64,000 bases of DNA from positions 2,666,001 to 2,730,000 of the forward strand of contig NZ_PGES01000001.1 of NCBI RefSeq assembly GCF_002797895.1, given 5' to 3'. This DNA comes from Janthinobacterium sp. 67 (GTDB lineage: Bacteria > Pseudomonadota > Gammaproteobacteria > Burkholderiales > Burkholderiaceae_D). How positions within the stretch are numbered: position 1 is the stretch's first letter; each line of letters starts with the position of its first letter. The position numbers and the translations under genes are program-made. Of this stretch, positions 18,078-27,165 are shown one piece after another. Under the pieces are notes generated by a model. It was not told the origin of the DNA and did not search any database. It worked only from the letters and a program-made list of their open reading frames with translations.

Positions 18078-19144
18078 ACGCCCTGCGCGCCTCGCTGCGC
18101 ACCCACCGCGTCCTGCTGCTGATCGTGCTGCCATACGCCGCCGCGGCGATGCTGCTGGCCGGCGGCCTGCCCAGCGCATCGGAGATCCTCAACGTGCTGG
18201 CCGGCTTCCTCGTGGCCATCCTCACGGGTCCCGTCTTCATTCTGTGCGGCTACACCATCCACGTCATGGTGATGAAACGCCCGCACCGCCTGTGCCACTA
18301 TCTGTACCACGACCTGCGCCGCTACCTGAGCAACGAGCGCCTGCTGCACGCGCTGCCGGCCATGCTGCTGATCCCCGTGTTCGCGTCCAGCTTTACCGTC
18401 TTCAAGAGCGCCATCCCGCGCCTGCATCCCTACACCTGGGATACCACCCTGTCCGCCTGGGACATCGCGCTGCATGGCGGCAAGGCCCCGTGGGAAAGGC
18501 TGCAGCCGCTGCTGGGCCATCCGCTGGTCACGGGCTTGCTCAACTTCAGCTACCACTTCTGGTTCTTCCTGTTCTACGCCATCCTGTACTGGCTCATCCT
18601 CGACACGCGCCGTCCGCTGCTGCGCATGCAGTTCCTGCTCAGCTTTGCGCTGACCTGGATCGCCCTGGGCAGCATCCTGGCCGTGCTGTTTGCCTCGGTC
18701 GGCCCCTGCTACTACGGCCACTTCCACAGCAGCGACCCGTATGCGCCACTGATGGCCTACCTGCATGAGGCCAACCAGCACGTCCCCGTCTGGGCCCTGC
18801 AGGTGCAGGAGATGCTGTGGCAAGGCTACCAAAGCAAGGGCGCGAACGGCGAACTGGGCATCTCCGCCATGCCCAGCATGCATGTGGCCACGGCCGTGCT
18901 GATGGCCCTCATGGGCTGGAACGTCAGCCGCGCCGCCGGGATCGCCCTGTCCGCCTTCGCCGTGCTGATCCTGCTCGGCTCCATCCACCTGGGCTGGCAC
19001 TATGCGCTCGACGGCTATGTCGGTGCGGCCGGCGCGGCGCTGGTGTGGCGCCTGGTGGGGCGGATGCTGGGCAGCCAGGCCACGGTACCGGCCATGCACA
19101 TGGCCACGGCGCCCTGCATGAGCAAGGAAGGACTGACATCATGA
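18074..19144 (+). CDS. PAP2-superfamily membrane phosphatase/transferase in the tad locus
   Basis: A 356-aa integral membrane protein with about six to seven helices. The PAP2_3 (inositolphosphotransferase/Aur1-like) active-site pieces are visible: PSMH at 267-270 and H-x3-D at His309/Asp313 in GWHYALDG. The classical KxxxxxxRP motif is not obvious. Members hydrolyse or transfer phospholipid or isoprenyl phosphate groups. Tight coupling to flp2 (4-base overlap) and cpaA (the ATG at 19141 overlaps its stop) places it inside the pilus operon, where such an enzyme is not part of the textbook tad set. Confidence 0.85.
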   Translation: MNALRASLRTHRVLLLIVLPYAAAAMLLAGGLPSASEILNVLAGFLVAILTGPVFILCGYTIHVMVMKRPHRLCHYLYHDLRRYLSNERLLHALPAMLLIPVFASSFTVFKSAIPRLHPYTWDTTLSAWDIALHGGKAPWERLQPLLGHPLVTGLLNFSYHFWFFLFYAILYWLILDTRRPLLRMQFLLSFALTWIALGSILAVLFASVGPCYYGHFHSSDPYAPLMAYLHEANQHVPVWALQVQEMLWQGYQSKGANGELGISAMPSMHVATAVLMALMGWNVSRAAGIALSAFAVLILLGSIHLGWHYALDGYVGAAGAALVWRLVGRMLGSQATVPAMHMATAPCMSKEGLTS

Positions 19145-19728
19145 ACGCCCACCTGCCCATGCTGCTGTGCCTGGCCGTACTGGCCACCCTGCTGGCCGCC
19201 GCCCTGTGGCACGACCTGCGCACGCGCCGCATCCCGAACCGGCTGGTGCTGTGGGGCACCCTGGCGGGATTGATCCTCAACAGCTTCGTGCCATCGGGCG
19301 CCGGCCTGTTCGACGCTTCCTTCGGCGGCCTGGGCCTGCTGCAGGCGCTGGCAGGCGCCGCTGCCGGACTGGCCCTGCTGCTGCCCATGTACCTGCTGCG
19401 CGCCCTGGGCGCCGGCGACGTCAAGCTGATGGCCATGTGCGGCGCTTTCCTCGGCCCCGACGCCGTGCTCGAAGCGGCCCTGCTCACCTTCCTGTGCGGC
19501 GGCGTGCTGGCCCTGGCCGCCGCGCTGGCGGGCCAGCGCCTGCGCCAGGTGCTAAAAAACACCTACCACATGATGCTGGGCGCGCTGCTGCACAGCCTTG
19601 CCGGCGGCGCCGCCACGATCGCCGAACCGCCGCCCGCCACCGGCAAGCTGGCCTACGCCTTCGCCATTGCCGGCGGCACCGGCTTGCAGGTGTTCCTGCA
19701 ATACAACCACCTGTGGAGCCTGCGCTGA
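19141..19728 (+). CDS. cpaA: Prepilin peptidase CpaA/TadV
   Basis: An inner-membrane aspartic peptidase (A24) that removes the Flp leader. The two catalytic aspartates are seen as Asp25 in HDLRTRRIPN and Asp93 in GAGDVKLM. The 195-aa protein has about six helices and lacks the cysteine-rich methylase domain of PilD. A C-terminal extension (about 145-195) is not typical of short TadV proteins. ATG 19141 overlaps the stop of the PAP2 gene. Confidence 0.92.
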   Translation: MNAHLPMLLCLAVLATLLAAALWHDLRTRRIPNRLVLWGTLAGLILNSFVPSGAGLFDASFGGLGLLQALAGAAAGLALLLPMYLLRALGAGDVKLMAMCGAFLGPDAVLEAALLTFLCGGVLALAAALAGQRLRQVLKNTYHMMLGALLHSLAGGAATIAEPPPATGKLAYAFAIAGGTGLQVFLQYNHLWSLR

Positions 19729-19768
19729 AACGCGCCGCTCCGACGACCCGCCACCATAGGACCTGACC

Positions 19769-20389
19769 ATGAACGCCCTCGCCACCCTCTGCCACTCGCG
19801 CCACGCCAGCCTGTTCACCAGCATCGCCATGACTTGCCTGTGGACGTTCTTCGCCAGCGCCCACGTGCTGGGATTCCTGCACAGCGGCGACTGGAGCTAT
19901 CTGCTGTTCTGCGCCGCCGAAACCCTGGCCGCCCTGTTCTTCATCGTGCGCTCGACTCCCGTCAGCGTCTCGACCGATGCGGGCGACTGGCTGCTGGCCA
20001 TCGGCGCCACCTTCGCCCCCTTCCTGCTGTCCCCCGCCGACATGGCCATCTGGCCCGGCGCACGCTACCTGCTGGCCGTCGGCAGCCTGCTGCAGATCGC
20101 CGGCCTGCTGTCGCTGAACCGCAGCTTCGGCCTGGTGGCGGCGCAGCGCGAGATCAAGACGGGCGGCGTCTACCGCGTGATACGCCATCCGCTGTATGCC
20201 AGCTACCTGATTTCCCTGAGCGGCTACCTGCTGTCCAACACCTCGCCCGCCAACGCCGTCATCTATGTCGCGACGATGAGCATGATGGTGATGCGCCTGC
20301 TGCGCGAAGAGCGCTTCCTGTCCACCGACGTGCGCTATCGCGTCTACATGCGCCAGGTGAAGTACCGCCTGCTGCCTTTCATCTTCTGA
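19769..20389 (+). CDS. Isoprenylcysteine carboxyl methyltransferase-like membrane protein
   Basis: A 206-aa membrane protein of the ICMT/PEMT-like family. The SAM-binding signature near the C-terminus is intact: GVYRVIRHPLYASYLI, then LLREERFL...YRVYMRQVKYRLLPF. About five membrane helices precede or flank it. Such enzymes methylate carboxyl or amine groups of lipids or lipidated molecules. It lies between cpaA and an ATPase gene, 40 bp after cpaA, and is presumably co-transcribed. Its substrate in a pilus locus is unknown. Confidence 0.8.
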   Translation: MNALATLCHSRHASLFTSIAMTCLWTFFASAHVLGFLHSGDWSYLLFCAAETLAALFFIVRSTPVSVSTDAGDWLLAIGATFAPFLLSPADMAIWPGARYLLAVGSLLQIAGLLSLNRSFGLVAAQREIKTGGVYRVIRHPLYASYLISLSGYLLSNTSPANAVIYVATMSMMVMRLLREERFLSTDVRYRVYMRQVKYRLLPFIF

Positions 20390-20420
20390 TATCCGGCCAC
20401 CCGAGCGAGGAGTACCCATC

Positions 20421-21767
20421 ATGCCTGACACCTATCCAGAACGCAGCGACGGCGGCGGCGTCGAACCGGCCGCCAAGCGCGCGCCACGCACGGTCGAGGA
20501 AACGGGATTGCCCTTCCTGTTCCTGGTCGAACTGCTGGTCAAGATACTCTTCCTGCGCGGCCAGATCGGCCTGCCCGCCCTGTCGACGCACGTGAAACTG
20601 GGCGCCGGCGTGCTCGAACCGCTGCTCACCTTCATGCGCGCCGAAAAACTGTGCGAAGCGCGCCGCAACGGCGGCAGCGGCACCGACGCCGACCTGTACT
20701 ACCTGCTGGGCGACCAGGGCCGCCTGCGCGCCGCCGAGTACATGCGCCGCAATGCCTACAGCGGTCCCGCCCCCGTCACCCTGGCCGATTACAGCAACCA
20801 GGTGCTGGCGCAAAGCGTGGCGGACATGCAGGTCACCCGCGACGATGTGCAGCGCGAATTCCGCGACGTGGTGGCCAGTTCGGCCGTGCTCGACCAGCTG
20901 GGCGCGGCCATGAATTCCGGACGCGCCCTGTTCTTCCACGGCCCCGCCGGCAGCGGCAAGAGCTACCTGGCCGAGCGCCTGAACGGCCTGCTCAGCGGCG
21001 CCATCGCCCTGCCCCATGCCGTGATGGTCGACGGCGAAGTGCTGCCCTTCCTCGACCCCATGCTGCATACCCTGTCGCGCGGCGGCCCCGTGCCGTCCGA
21101 CCCGCGCTGGGTACGCGCCGAGCGCCCCGCCGTGCTGACGGGCGGCGAGCTGACGCTCGACATGCTGGATCTGCAATTCGACCAGGGCAACCGCCTGTAC
21201 CAGGCGCCGCCGCACCTGAAGGCCAACAACGGCATCTTCATCATCGACGACCTGGGCCGCCAGCGCTGCTCGCCCGTGGAACTGATGAACCGCTGGATCG
21301 TGCCGATGGCGCGCCACATCGATTACCTGTCGCTGCACACGGGCTACAAGTTCCCCGTGCCCTTCGACGTCATCGTCGTGTTCTCGTCGAACCTGGCGCC
21401 GCAGCACCTGGCCGACGACTCCTTCCTGCGCCGCATCGGCTACAAGATCCATGTCGGCCCCCTGAGCGCCTACCACTACCTGGCCGTGTTCCGCAGCACC
21501 TGCGCGCAGCTGGGCATCAATTTCGACGAAGCCTCGTACACCTACCTGCTGCACCTGCACAGCCAGTACGGGCGGCCCCTGCTGGCCTGCTATCCGCGCG
21601 ACATCCTGGCGCAGGTCTGCGACCAGGCGCGCTATGAAGACCACGCGGCGCAGCTCAATCCGGAAGTGCTGTTCTGGGCATGGCAAAACTATTTCGGCAG
21701 CGATGACGACCTTGCAAGCACACATAACGGACCGGCAGCGGTCCAGCACAAAGGGGAAGCAAAATGA
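20421..21767 (+). CDS. AAA-type ATPase of the tad locus with winged-helix-like N-terminus
   Basis: A 448-aa soluble protein. Residues about 25-120 resemble a small helical/winged-helix module (LVELLVKILFLRGQIGLPALS). Walker A GPAGSGKS is at 174-181 and Walker B IFIIDD at 272-277, followed by FSSNLAPQHLADDSFLRRIGYK, the sensor-1/arginine-finger-like part. It is not the secretion ATPase, because cpaF is present further on. It resembles MoxR/Lon-like loaders in layout, but I cannot assign a named family. The stop overlaps cpaB by four bases, so it is translationally coupled to the core assembly genes. Confidence 0.8.
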   Translation: MPDTYPERSDGGGVEPAAKRAPRTVEETGLPFLFLVELLVKILFLRGQIGLPALSTHVKLGAGVLEPLLTFMRAEKLCEARRNGGSGTDADLYYLLGDQGRLRAAEYMRRNAYSGPAPVTLADYSNQVLAQSVADMQVTRDDVQREFRDVVASSAVLDQLGAAMNSGRALFFHGPAGSGKSYLAERLNGLLSGAIALPHAVMVDGEVLPFLDPMLHTLSRGGPVPSDPRWVRAERPAVLTGGELTLDMLDLQFDQGNRLYQAPPHLKANNGIFIIDDLGRQRCSPVELMNRWIVPMARHIDYLSLHTGYKFPVPFDVIVVFSSNLAPQHLADDSFLRRIGYKIHVGPLSAYHYLAVFRSTCAQLGINFDEASYTYLLHLHSQYGRPLLACYPRDILAQVCDQARYEDHAAQLNPEVLFWAWQNYFGSDDDLASTHNGPAAVQHKGEAK

Positions 21768-22612
21768 GAAACGCACGCGCTCTGACGATGATGGCCATCG
21801 CGGTCATCCTGGCGTTCGCCGCGGTCATCGTGGCCGCGCGCTGGATCAATGCCCAAGCCTCGGGCAACATCAACAAGGTGGCCGTGGCCCAGGTCGACAT
21901 CAGCCTGGGGGCACGTCTCACGCCCGACATGGTGCGCATGGTGGACTGGCCATCGAACGCGCTGCCGCCCGGTGCCATCAACGATCCGAAACTGCTGGAA
22001 ACGCGCGTCACGCGCACCAGCATCCAGCACGGCGAACCCATCATGGAAGGCAAGCTGGCGCCTCCCGGCACGCAAGGCGGCCTGTCGGCCGTCGTCGCCG
22101 AAGGCAAGCGCGCCATGACCGTGCGCGTTAACGACGTGGTGGGCGTGGCCGGCTTCGCCCTGCCCGGCAACTTCGTCGACATCCTCGTCAACACCCAAGG
22201 CGAAGGAGCCCGCAAGACGCCGGACCGCGATCCGAACATTTCCAAGATCGTGCTCGAACGCATACTCGTGCTGGCCATCGCCCAGGAATCGAACCGCGAC
22301 GACACCAAGCCCAAGGTGGTCAACGCCGTGACGCTGGAACTGACGCCGGACCAGGCGGAAAAACTCGACCTGGCCCGCAGCGTGGGCACCCTGTCGCTGG
22401 TGCTGCGCAACCAGGTCGAGGACAAGCCCGTCAACACGGAAGGCGCCACCAAATCCAGTCTGCTCGATGAAAAAGTCGCCGTTGCCGCCCCCGCCGCCAT
22501 GGTGCAAGCCAAGCCGCTGCCACGCCGCCGTCCCGCCGCCGCACCAACGGCACAGGCCGGCCCGCGCGTCGATGTCATCAAGGGGCTGGAACGCAGCTCC
22601 CAACAATTCTAA
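21764..22612 (+). CDS. cpaB: Flp pilus assembly protein CpaB/RcpC
   Basis: A 282-aa periplasmic protein anchored by one N-terminal helix (residues 8-26). A SAF/AFP-like domain with VAQVDISLGARLTPDMV is followed by the CpaB domain (LVNTQGEGARKTPDRD, VLVLAIAQESN). It is thought to support the secretin and bind peptidoglycan. The C-terminal 50 residues are Pro/Ala-rich. The ATG overlaps the stop of the ATPase gene. Confidence 0.92.
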   Translation: MRNARALTMMAIAVILAFAAVIVAARWINAQASGNINKVAVAQVDISLGARLTPDMVRMVDWPSNALPPGAINDPKLLETRVTRTSIQHGEPIMEGKLAPPGTQGGLSAVVAEGKRAMTVRVNDVVGVAGFALPGNFVDILVNTQGEGARKTPDRDPNISKIVLERILVLAIAQESNRDDTKPKVVNAVTLELTPDQAEKLDLARSVGTLSLVLRNQVEDKPVNTEGATKSSLLDEKVAVAAPAAMVQAKPLPRRRPAAAPTAQAGPRVDVIKGLERSSQQF

Positions 22613-22634
22613 CCTGCACCAGAGGAGTCACGCC

Positions 22635-24236
22635 ATGAGCACATATTGCACAGCAAGCGGAAGCCGGGTACTCAGCCTGGCGCTTGCCCTCGCCATGATC
22701 GGCGCCCTGGCGCCCCAGGCACGCGGCGAACCCGTCGCCGCTGCCGCCACCGCCGTTGCCGCCGTTGCCGCCGACACGGGCACCGCCCGCGGCAGCCGGG
22801 CCGCCGCCCGGCCCAAGGCCACGCCGCCGCAAAGCGAATCGCGCGCCGGCCGCACCGAGATGGCGCCGCAAATGAGCCTGGCCGAAGGCAAGTCGACCCT
22901 GATGCGCCTGCCGTTCGCCGCCAGCCGCATGTCCGTCGGCGACCCGCGCATCGCCGACGTCATCCTGCTCAATCCCAACGAGGTATATCTGCTGGGCCGC
23001 TCCGTCGGCACCACCAACCTGATCCTCTGGAACAAGAGCAATGACGCCACCATCATCGACCTGGCCGTCGGCATCGACAGCAGCAGCCTGCAGGCCCGCA
23101 TGGCCGAACTGCTGCCGAACGAAAAGATCCACGTCACGGTGGCGGGCGACACCCTGATCCTGTCGGGCATGGTCAGCGACGTCGTCAAGGCCGACCAGGC
23201 CCTGTCGCTGGCGAACGCCTACGTGCAGCGCGGCGCCCGCAGCGGCGGCGCCACCTCCGGCGCGGCACCAGCGGCCGGCGCCGCCGCGCCCGCCCCCGCC
23301 GCCACACCCGATGCGGGCACGCCGCGCGTGATCAACCTGCTGTCGATCGCCGCGCCGCAGCAGGTGATGCTGGAAGTGAAAGTGGCCGAAGTGTCGAAGG
23401 TGCTGGTCGACCAGCTGGGCGCCAGCCTGGGCATCAACAAGACCATCGGCAGCTGGTCGTATTCGCTGCTGTCCAGTCTGCTCAGCAACAATCCCAGCGG
23501 CTTGAGCGGCGCCAGCAAGAACAACTTCTTCAACCTCGACGCGCAAAAACGCGATGGCCTGATCAAGGTGCTGGCCGAACCGAACATCATGGCCATCAGC
23601 GGGCAGGAGGCCAGCTTCCTGGCCGGCGGCAAGATCTTCATCCCCGTCAGCCAGACCAACAATGGCGGCGTGCCCACCATCACGCTGGAAGAGAAGGAGT
23701 TCGGCGTGGCCGTGAAATTCACGCCCACCGTGCTCGAAGGGGGGCGCATCAATCTGAAGGTGGCGCCGGAAGTGTCGGACCTGAACAAGGACGGCATCGG
23801 CATCACGGCCACGGGCATCTCGGCCACGGCCGTCCTGCCTTCGTTTACGACGCGGCGCGCCACCACGACGGTGCAGCTGTTCGACGGCCAGAGCTTCGCC
23901 ATCGGCGGCCTGATCAAGAACAACGTGACCAGCAATATCAAGGCCCTGCCAGGCCTGGGCGAAGTGCCCGTGCTGGGCGCCCTGTTCCGCAGCACGGACT
24001 TCCAGACGGACCGCTCGGAACTGGTCTTCATCATCACGCCGCACCTGGTCAAGCCGCTGCCGGCCGACTACAAGCTGCCCACCGACGGCTACATCCAGCC
24101 GACGCGCGGCGACATATTCATGCAGGGAAAAATGGAAGGCAGCGCACCCGCAGCGGCACCAATGCCTGCGGCAACGGCCCCCATGCAACCGCAAGCGGCC
24201 GCGCCCCAGCCTGCCGCCGGCTTCGACCTCAAATAG
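22635..24236 (+). CDS. cpaC: Outer-membrane secretin CpaC/RcpA
   Basis: ATG 22635 is chosen with GAGGAG 9 bases upstream; it gives a signal peptide (VLSLALALAMIGALAPQARG). The 533-aa protein has an Ala/Pro-rich linker, the BON-like/N0 pilus-assembly domain (SRMSVGDPRIADVILLNPNEVYLLGRS), a second N-domain and a type II/III secretin core (EPNIMAISGQEASFLAGG, then VKFTPTVLEGGRINLKV) ending near 500. It forms the outer-membrane pore for the Flp pilus. Confidence 0.93.
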   Translation: MSTYCTASGSRVLSLALALAMIGALAPQARGEPVAAAATAVAAVAADTGTARGSRAAARPKATPPQSESRAGRTEMAPQMSLAEGKSTLMRLPFAASRMSVGDPRIADVILLNPNEVYLLGRSVGTTNLILWNKSNDATIIDLAVGIDSSSLQARMAELLPNEKIHVTVAGDTLILSGMVSDVVKADQALSLANAYVQRGARSGGATSGAAPAAGAAAPAPAATPDAGTPRVINLLSIAAPQQVMLEVKVAEVSKVLVDQLGASLGINKTIGSWSYSLLSSLLSNNPSGLSGASKNNFFNLDAQKRDGLIKVLAEPNIMAISGQEASFLAGGKIFIPVSQTNNGGVPTITLEEKEFGVAVKFTPTVLEGGRINLKVAPEVSDLNKDGIGITATGISATAVLPSFTTRRATTTVQLFDGQSFAIGGLIKNNVTSNIKALPGLGEVPVLGALFRSTDFQTDRSELVFIITPHLVKPLPADYKLPTDGYIQPTRGDIFMQGKMEGSAPAAAPMPAATAPMQPQAAAPQPAAGFDLK

Positions 24237-24245
24237 GAGAACACC

Positions 24246-24533
24246 ATGAAAACCGCACATTGCCTGCCTTGCGCCACCCTGTTGTCGTTGCTGTCACTGC
24301 TGGCCGGCTGCGCCGCCACCACCACGCCCGTGCTCGATTCGCACTTCGGCGAATCGGTGGCCCTGCTCAAGGCGCAGCAGATCATGTATCCGGATGCCTA
24401 CCGCAATACCGACCCGGTCAGCGGCATCGACGGCAAGGCCGGCGCCAGCGCCTACCAGCGCTACCAGAAATCGTTCGCGGCGCCGGAACCGCAACCGAAT
24501 GTCTTCACCATCGGCGTGGGCGGACGCCAGTAG
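24246..24533 (+). CDS. Small pilus-locus lipoprotein
   Basis: A 95-aa lipoprotein with signal peptide and lipobox LLAGC (Cys22). The mature part, DSHFGESVALLKAQQIMYPDA and DPVSGIDGKAGASAYQRYQ, matches the small lipoproteins often found after cpaC in Burkholderiales tad loci and partly in the place of CpaD. It probably sits in the outer membrane next to the secretin; this is inferred from position. Confidence 0.8.
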   Translation: MKTAHCLPCATLLSLLSLLAGCAATTTPVLDSHFGESVALLKAQQIMYPDAYRNTDPVSGIDGKAGASAYQRYQKSFAAPEPQPNVFTIGVGGRQ

Positions 24534-24579
24534 GCGCCGGTTCCGCCACGCACTCCCCCCAGGCCACCAGGAGACAGCC

Positions 24580-26130
24580 ATGAACACCGCATTTCGCAGG
24601 CACGACAAGCAGCAGGGCGCGATCGCCATCGTGCTGGGGCTGACCCTGGTGGTGCTGTTTGCCATGGGCGGCCTGGTGCTGGACCTGGGCCACCTGTACA
24701 TCGCCAAGACGGAACTGCAGAACGGCGCCGACAGCGCGGCCCTGGCCGGCGCCGTGGAACTCAACCAAAGCGCCACCGGCATCGACAATGCGCAGGCCAA
24801 GGCCATCGCCATCGCGCAAAAGAACCGCTACGACTTTTCCACCGCGCTGACCATCACGGCCGCCAACATCGAGTTCGGCCCCAGCCCGGACGGCCCCTGG
24901 TCATCCGGCGCCAGCGCCCGCACCAGCCCGGACGGACAGACCTTCATCCGCGTCGACACGGGCAGCAAGACCTTCGCCACCTACCTGATGGGCATCGCCG
25001 GCATCGCCAGCACCAGCACCTCGGGCGTGGCAGTGGCGGGCCGCTTCGTCAACGACGTCACGCCCATCGGCGTGTGCGCCGTCGATCCGGCCAACAAGAC
25101 GGCGCAATACACGTATCCGGCCGCGCCGGCCGGCACGGGCCTGACGGAGCTGGTGGAATTCGGCTTTCGCCGCGGCGTCACCTACAATCTGTTCGGTCTC
25201 AATCCGCTGGGCGGCTCGTCCGATCCCTACCTGATCAACCCCGTCGACGCGCCGCCCGGCAGCTGCAGCGCCTCGCATTCGAGCGCCAACTCCACCGCGC
25301 CATTCATGTGCACGGGCAGCAGCGCCGTCATCACCAGCGGCACGGGCCAGGTCTACACGAACACGGGGCTGACGGCCTCGCTGGCCGCCTCGCTCAATTC
25401 GCGTTTCGACGATTATTCCTCGCCCTCCGTGTGCGATCCCGTGACGGCGCCGCCCGACACCAACATCAAGGAATATCCATGCGTGGGCGCCGCGTCGCCC
25501 TGTACCGCCACTGCCGCCAACTCGCCACCCACGGGCTGGATGGAACCGGGCGCCAGCACCCTGCCCAGCCAGCAGCCCGTCAGCCTGGCCGGCAACAAGC
25601 CGAATTACCAGCTGCCGTCGGCCGGCAGCGTGCCGGCCCCCTCGGCCACGTTCGCCCAGTTTTCCGGCTACGGCGTGCTATGGTCCTACGGCCCCGCCTA
25701 CCAAAGCAATGGCGCCACCCCGGCCAAGGCCGGCACGGCGTACAGCGTGGCGGACGGCAACGCCAACCCCCTGTACAGCACGGCCAAGGCGAATTACTTC
25801 GACACGGCCAGCTACCCCGTCAGCCCCGGCGCAGGCTTTCCTGCCAGTACGCCGCCTTCGCCGTACAACCAGACCAGCGGCCCCACGTTCCAGGCGCCCT
25901 CGGTGGCCCATCCGGGCCAGCGCAACCGGCGCATCCTCAACGTGGTGCTGATCGACTGCCGCACGGCGCCCGTGGGGCCGGCCTCGTGCGGGACCATGAA
26001 CGCGGTGGGCATCGGCAAATTCTTCATGACGATGAAAGCCGATTTCAGCGGCGGCACCAAGCGCCTCGACGTCGAGTTCGCGGGCCTGATCGAGCCCGTG
26101 CCGAATTCCGAAATCAAACTCTACAAGTGA
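24580..26130 (+). CDS. tadG: TadG-like pilus assembly protein
   Basis: ATG 24580 follows AGGAGA by 7 bases; 516 aa. The N-terminal TadG/Tad segment RHDKQQGAIAIVLGLTLVVLFAMGGLVLDLGHLYIAKTELQNGADSAAL has the processing-like site and membrane helix, ending in the typical ADSAALAGA. The remaining 400 residues are a large secreted Ser/Thr/Pro-rich domain with several cysteines, without a clear VWA motif. Such proteins are pseudopilin-like and needed for pilus assembly or adhesion. Confidence 0.85.
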   Translation: MNTAFRRHDKQQGAIAIVLGLTLVVLFAMGGLVLDLGHLYIAKTELQNGADSAALAGAVELNQSATGIDNAQAKAIAIAQKNRYDFSTALTITAANIEFGPSPDGPWSSGASARTSPDGQTFIRVDTGSKTFATYLMGIAGIASTSTSGVAVAGRFVNDVTPIGVCAVDPANKTAQYTYPAAPAGTGLTELVEFGFRRGVTYNLFGLNPLGGSSDPYLINPVDAPPGSCSASHSSANSTAPFMCTGSSAVITSGTGQVYTNTGLTASLAASLNSRFDDYSSPSVCDPVTAPPDTNIKEYPCVGAASPCTATAANSPPTGWMEPGASTLPSQQPVSLAGNKPNYQLPSAGSVPAPSATFAQFSGYGVLWSYGPAYQSNGATPAKAGTAYSVADGNANPLYSTAKANYFDTASYPVSPGAGFPASTPPSPYNQTSGPTFQAPSVAHPGQRNRRILNVVLIDCRTAPVGPASCGTMNAVGIGKFFMTMKADFSGGTKRLDVEFAGLIEPVPNSEIKLYK

Positions 26131-26137
26131 GGCGGCC

Positions 26138-26605
26138 ATGCGCAACCACTTTTCCCATCCCAGGCAGCACGGCGGCGCCGCCGTCGAATTCGGCATCGTG
26201 CTGGCCCTGCTGATCACCTTGCTGGCCGGCATCTTCGGCTTCGGCCGCGCGTTCTGGTACTACGACGCGCTGACCAAGGCCACGCGCGACGCGGCGCGCA
26301 ACATGTCCGTCAAGGCCAAGGCCGGCATCGCCTCGCAGGGCGTGCCGGCGGCCAAACAGACGGTGGTCGACGCGGCCATCAGCGCCGGCATCAGCGACTT
26401 CGTCACGGCCAACGTGACGGTCACCTGCCTGGACGCGAGCTTCAACGACAGCAGCTGCACCGATGGCACGGCGCCGGGCGGCATCCGCGTCGAAGTCGTC
26501 AACTACACGCTGTCGGTGGGCCAGTACCTGCCCTTCGTGATCGGCGCGGCCAGCAGCTATGCCACGCCGCTCTCGCCGCGCACCACCATGCGCTACATGC
26601 TGTAA
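26138..26605 (+). CDS. tadE: TadE-like minor pilin
   Basis: A 155-aa pseudopilin. The N-terminal segment GGAAVEFGIVLALLITLLAGIFGFGRAFWYYDALTKATRDAARN has the Glu that mimics the Flp Glu5 and the TadE helix. It begins 8 bp after tadG and 10 bp before the next TadE/F-like gene, so all three are co-transcribed. Two cysteines in the C-terminal domain could form a disulfide. Confidence 0.9.
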   Translation: MRNHFSHPRQHGGAAVEFGIVLALLITLLAGIFGFGRAFWYYDALTKATRDAARNMSVKAKAGIASQGVPAAKQTVVDAAISAGISDFVTANVTVTCLDASFNDSSCTDGTAPGGIRVEVVNYTLSVGQYLPFVIGAASSYATPLSPRTTMRYML

Positions 26606-26615
26606 GGAGAACGCC

Positions 26616-27131
26616 ATGCGCCACCTTCCACCTGCCCCCGGGACCGGCCGCCAGCGCGGCGCGGCCGCCGTCGAATTCGCCCTGGTGGCGCTGCTGTTTT
26701 TCACCCTGCTGTTCGGCATCCTCGAATTCGGCCGCATGCTGTACCTGTACAACACGGTGCAGGAAGTGAGCCGCCGCGCCGCGCGCGAAGCGGTGGTGCG
26801 CTGGATCGACCAGACGGACGCCGTCAAGACCCTGGCCCTGTTCGGCGGCACGGCCCTGCCGGCCGCGCCGGAACTGACGGCCGCCAACATCACCATCAGC
26901 TACCTGAACAAGAGCGGCGCCGAAGTGACCTTGCCGCCGAGCGACCCGGGCGACAACCTGTCGGCCTGCGGCGACAACACGCGCACGGCCAGCTGCATCG
27001 ACAGCGTGCGCGTGTCGATCGACAACGTCAGCTATACGCCGATGGTCAGCCTGTTCGGTTTTCTCAATATTGCCGTGCCGGCCTCGGTGGTGGTCATGCA
27101 CGCCGAAAGCCTGGGCTTCCAGATCAATTGA
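26616..27131 (+). CDS. tadF: TadF/TadE-like minor pilin
   Basis: A 171-aa pseudopilin starting at ATG 26616 with AAGGAGA upstream. The segment RGAAAVEFALVALLFFTLLFGILEFGRMLYLYNTVQEVSRRAARE is a TadE-type N-terminal helix. Two cysteines (about 119 and 128) lie in the extracytoplasmic domain. TadE and TadF are both needed for Flp assembly in characterised systems; the letters are assigned by order only. Confidence 0.88.
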   Translation: MRHLPPAPGTGRQRGAAAVEFALVALLFFTLLFGILEFGRMLYLYNTVQEVSRRAAREAVVRWIDQTDAVKTLALFGGTALPAAPELTAANITISYLNKSGAEVTLPPSDPGDNLSACGDNTRTASCIDSVRVSIDNVSYTPMVSLFGFLNIAVPASVVVMHAESLGFQIN

Positions 27132-27165
27132 ACACCTTACCGTACACTTTACCGGGGAGTACCAA

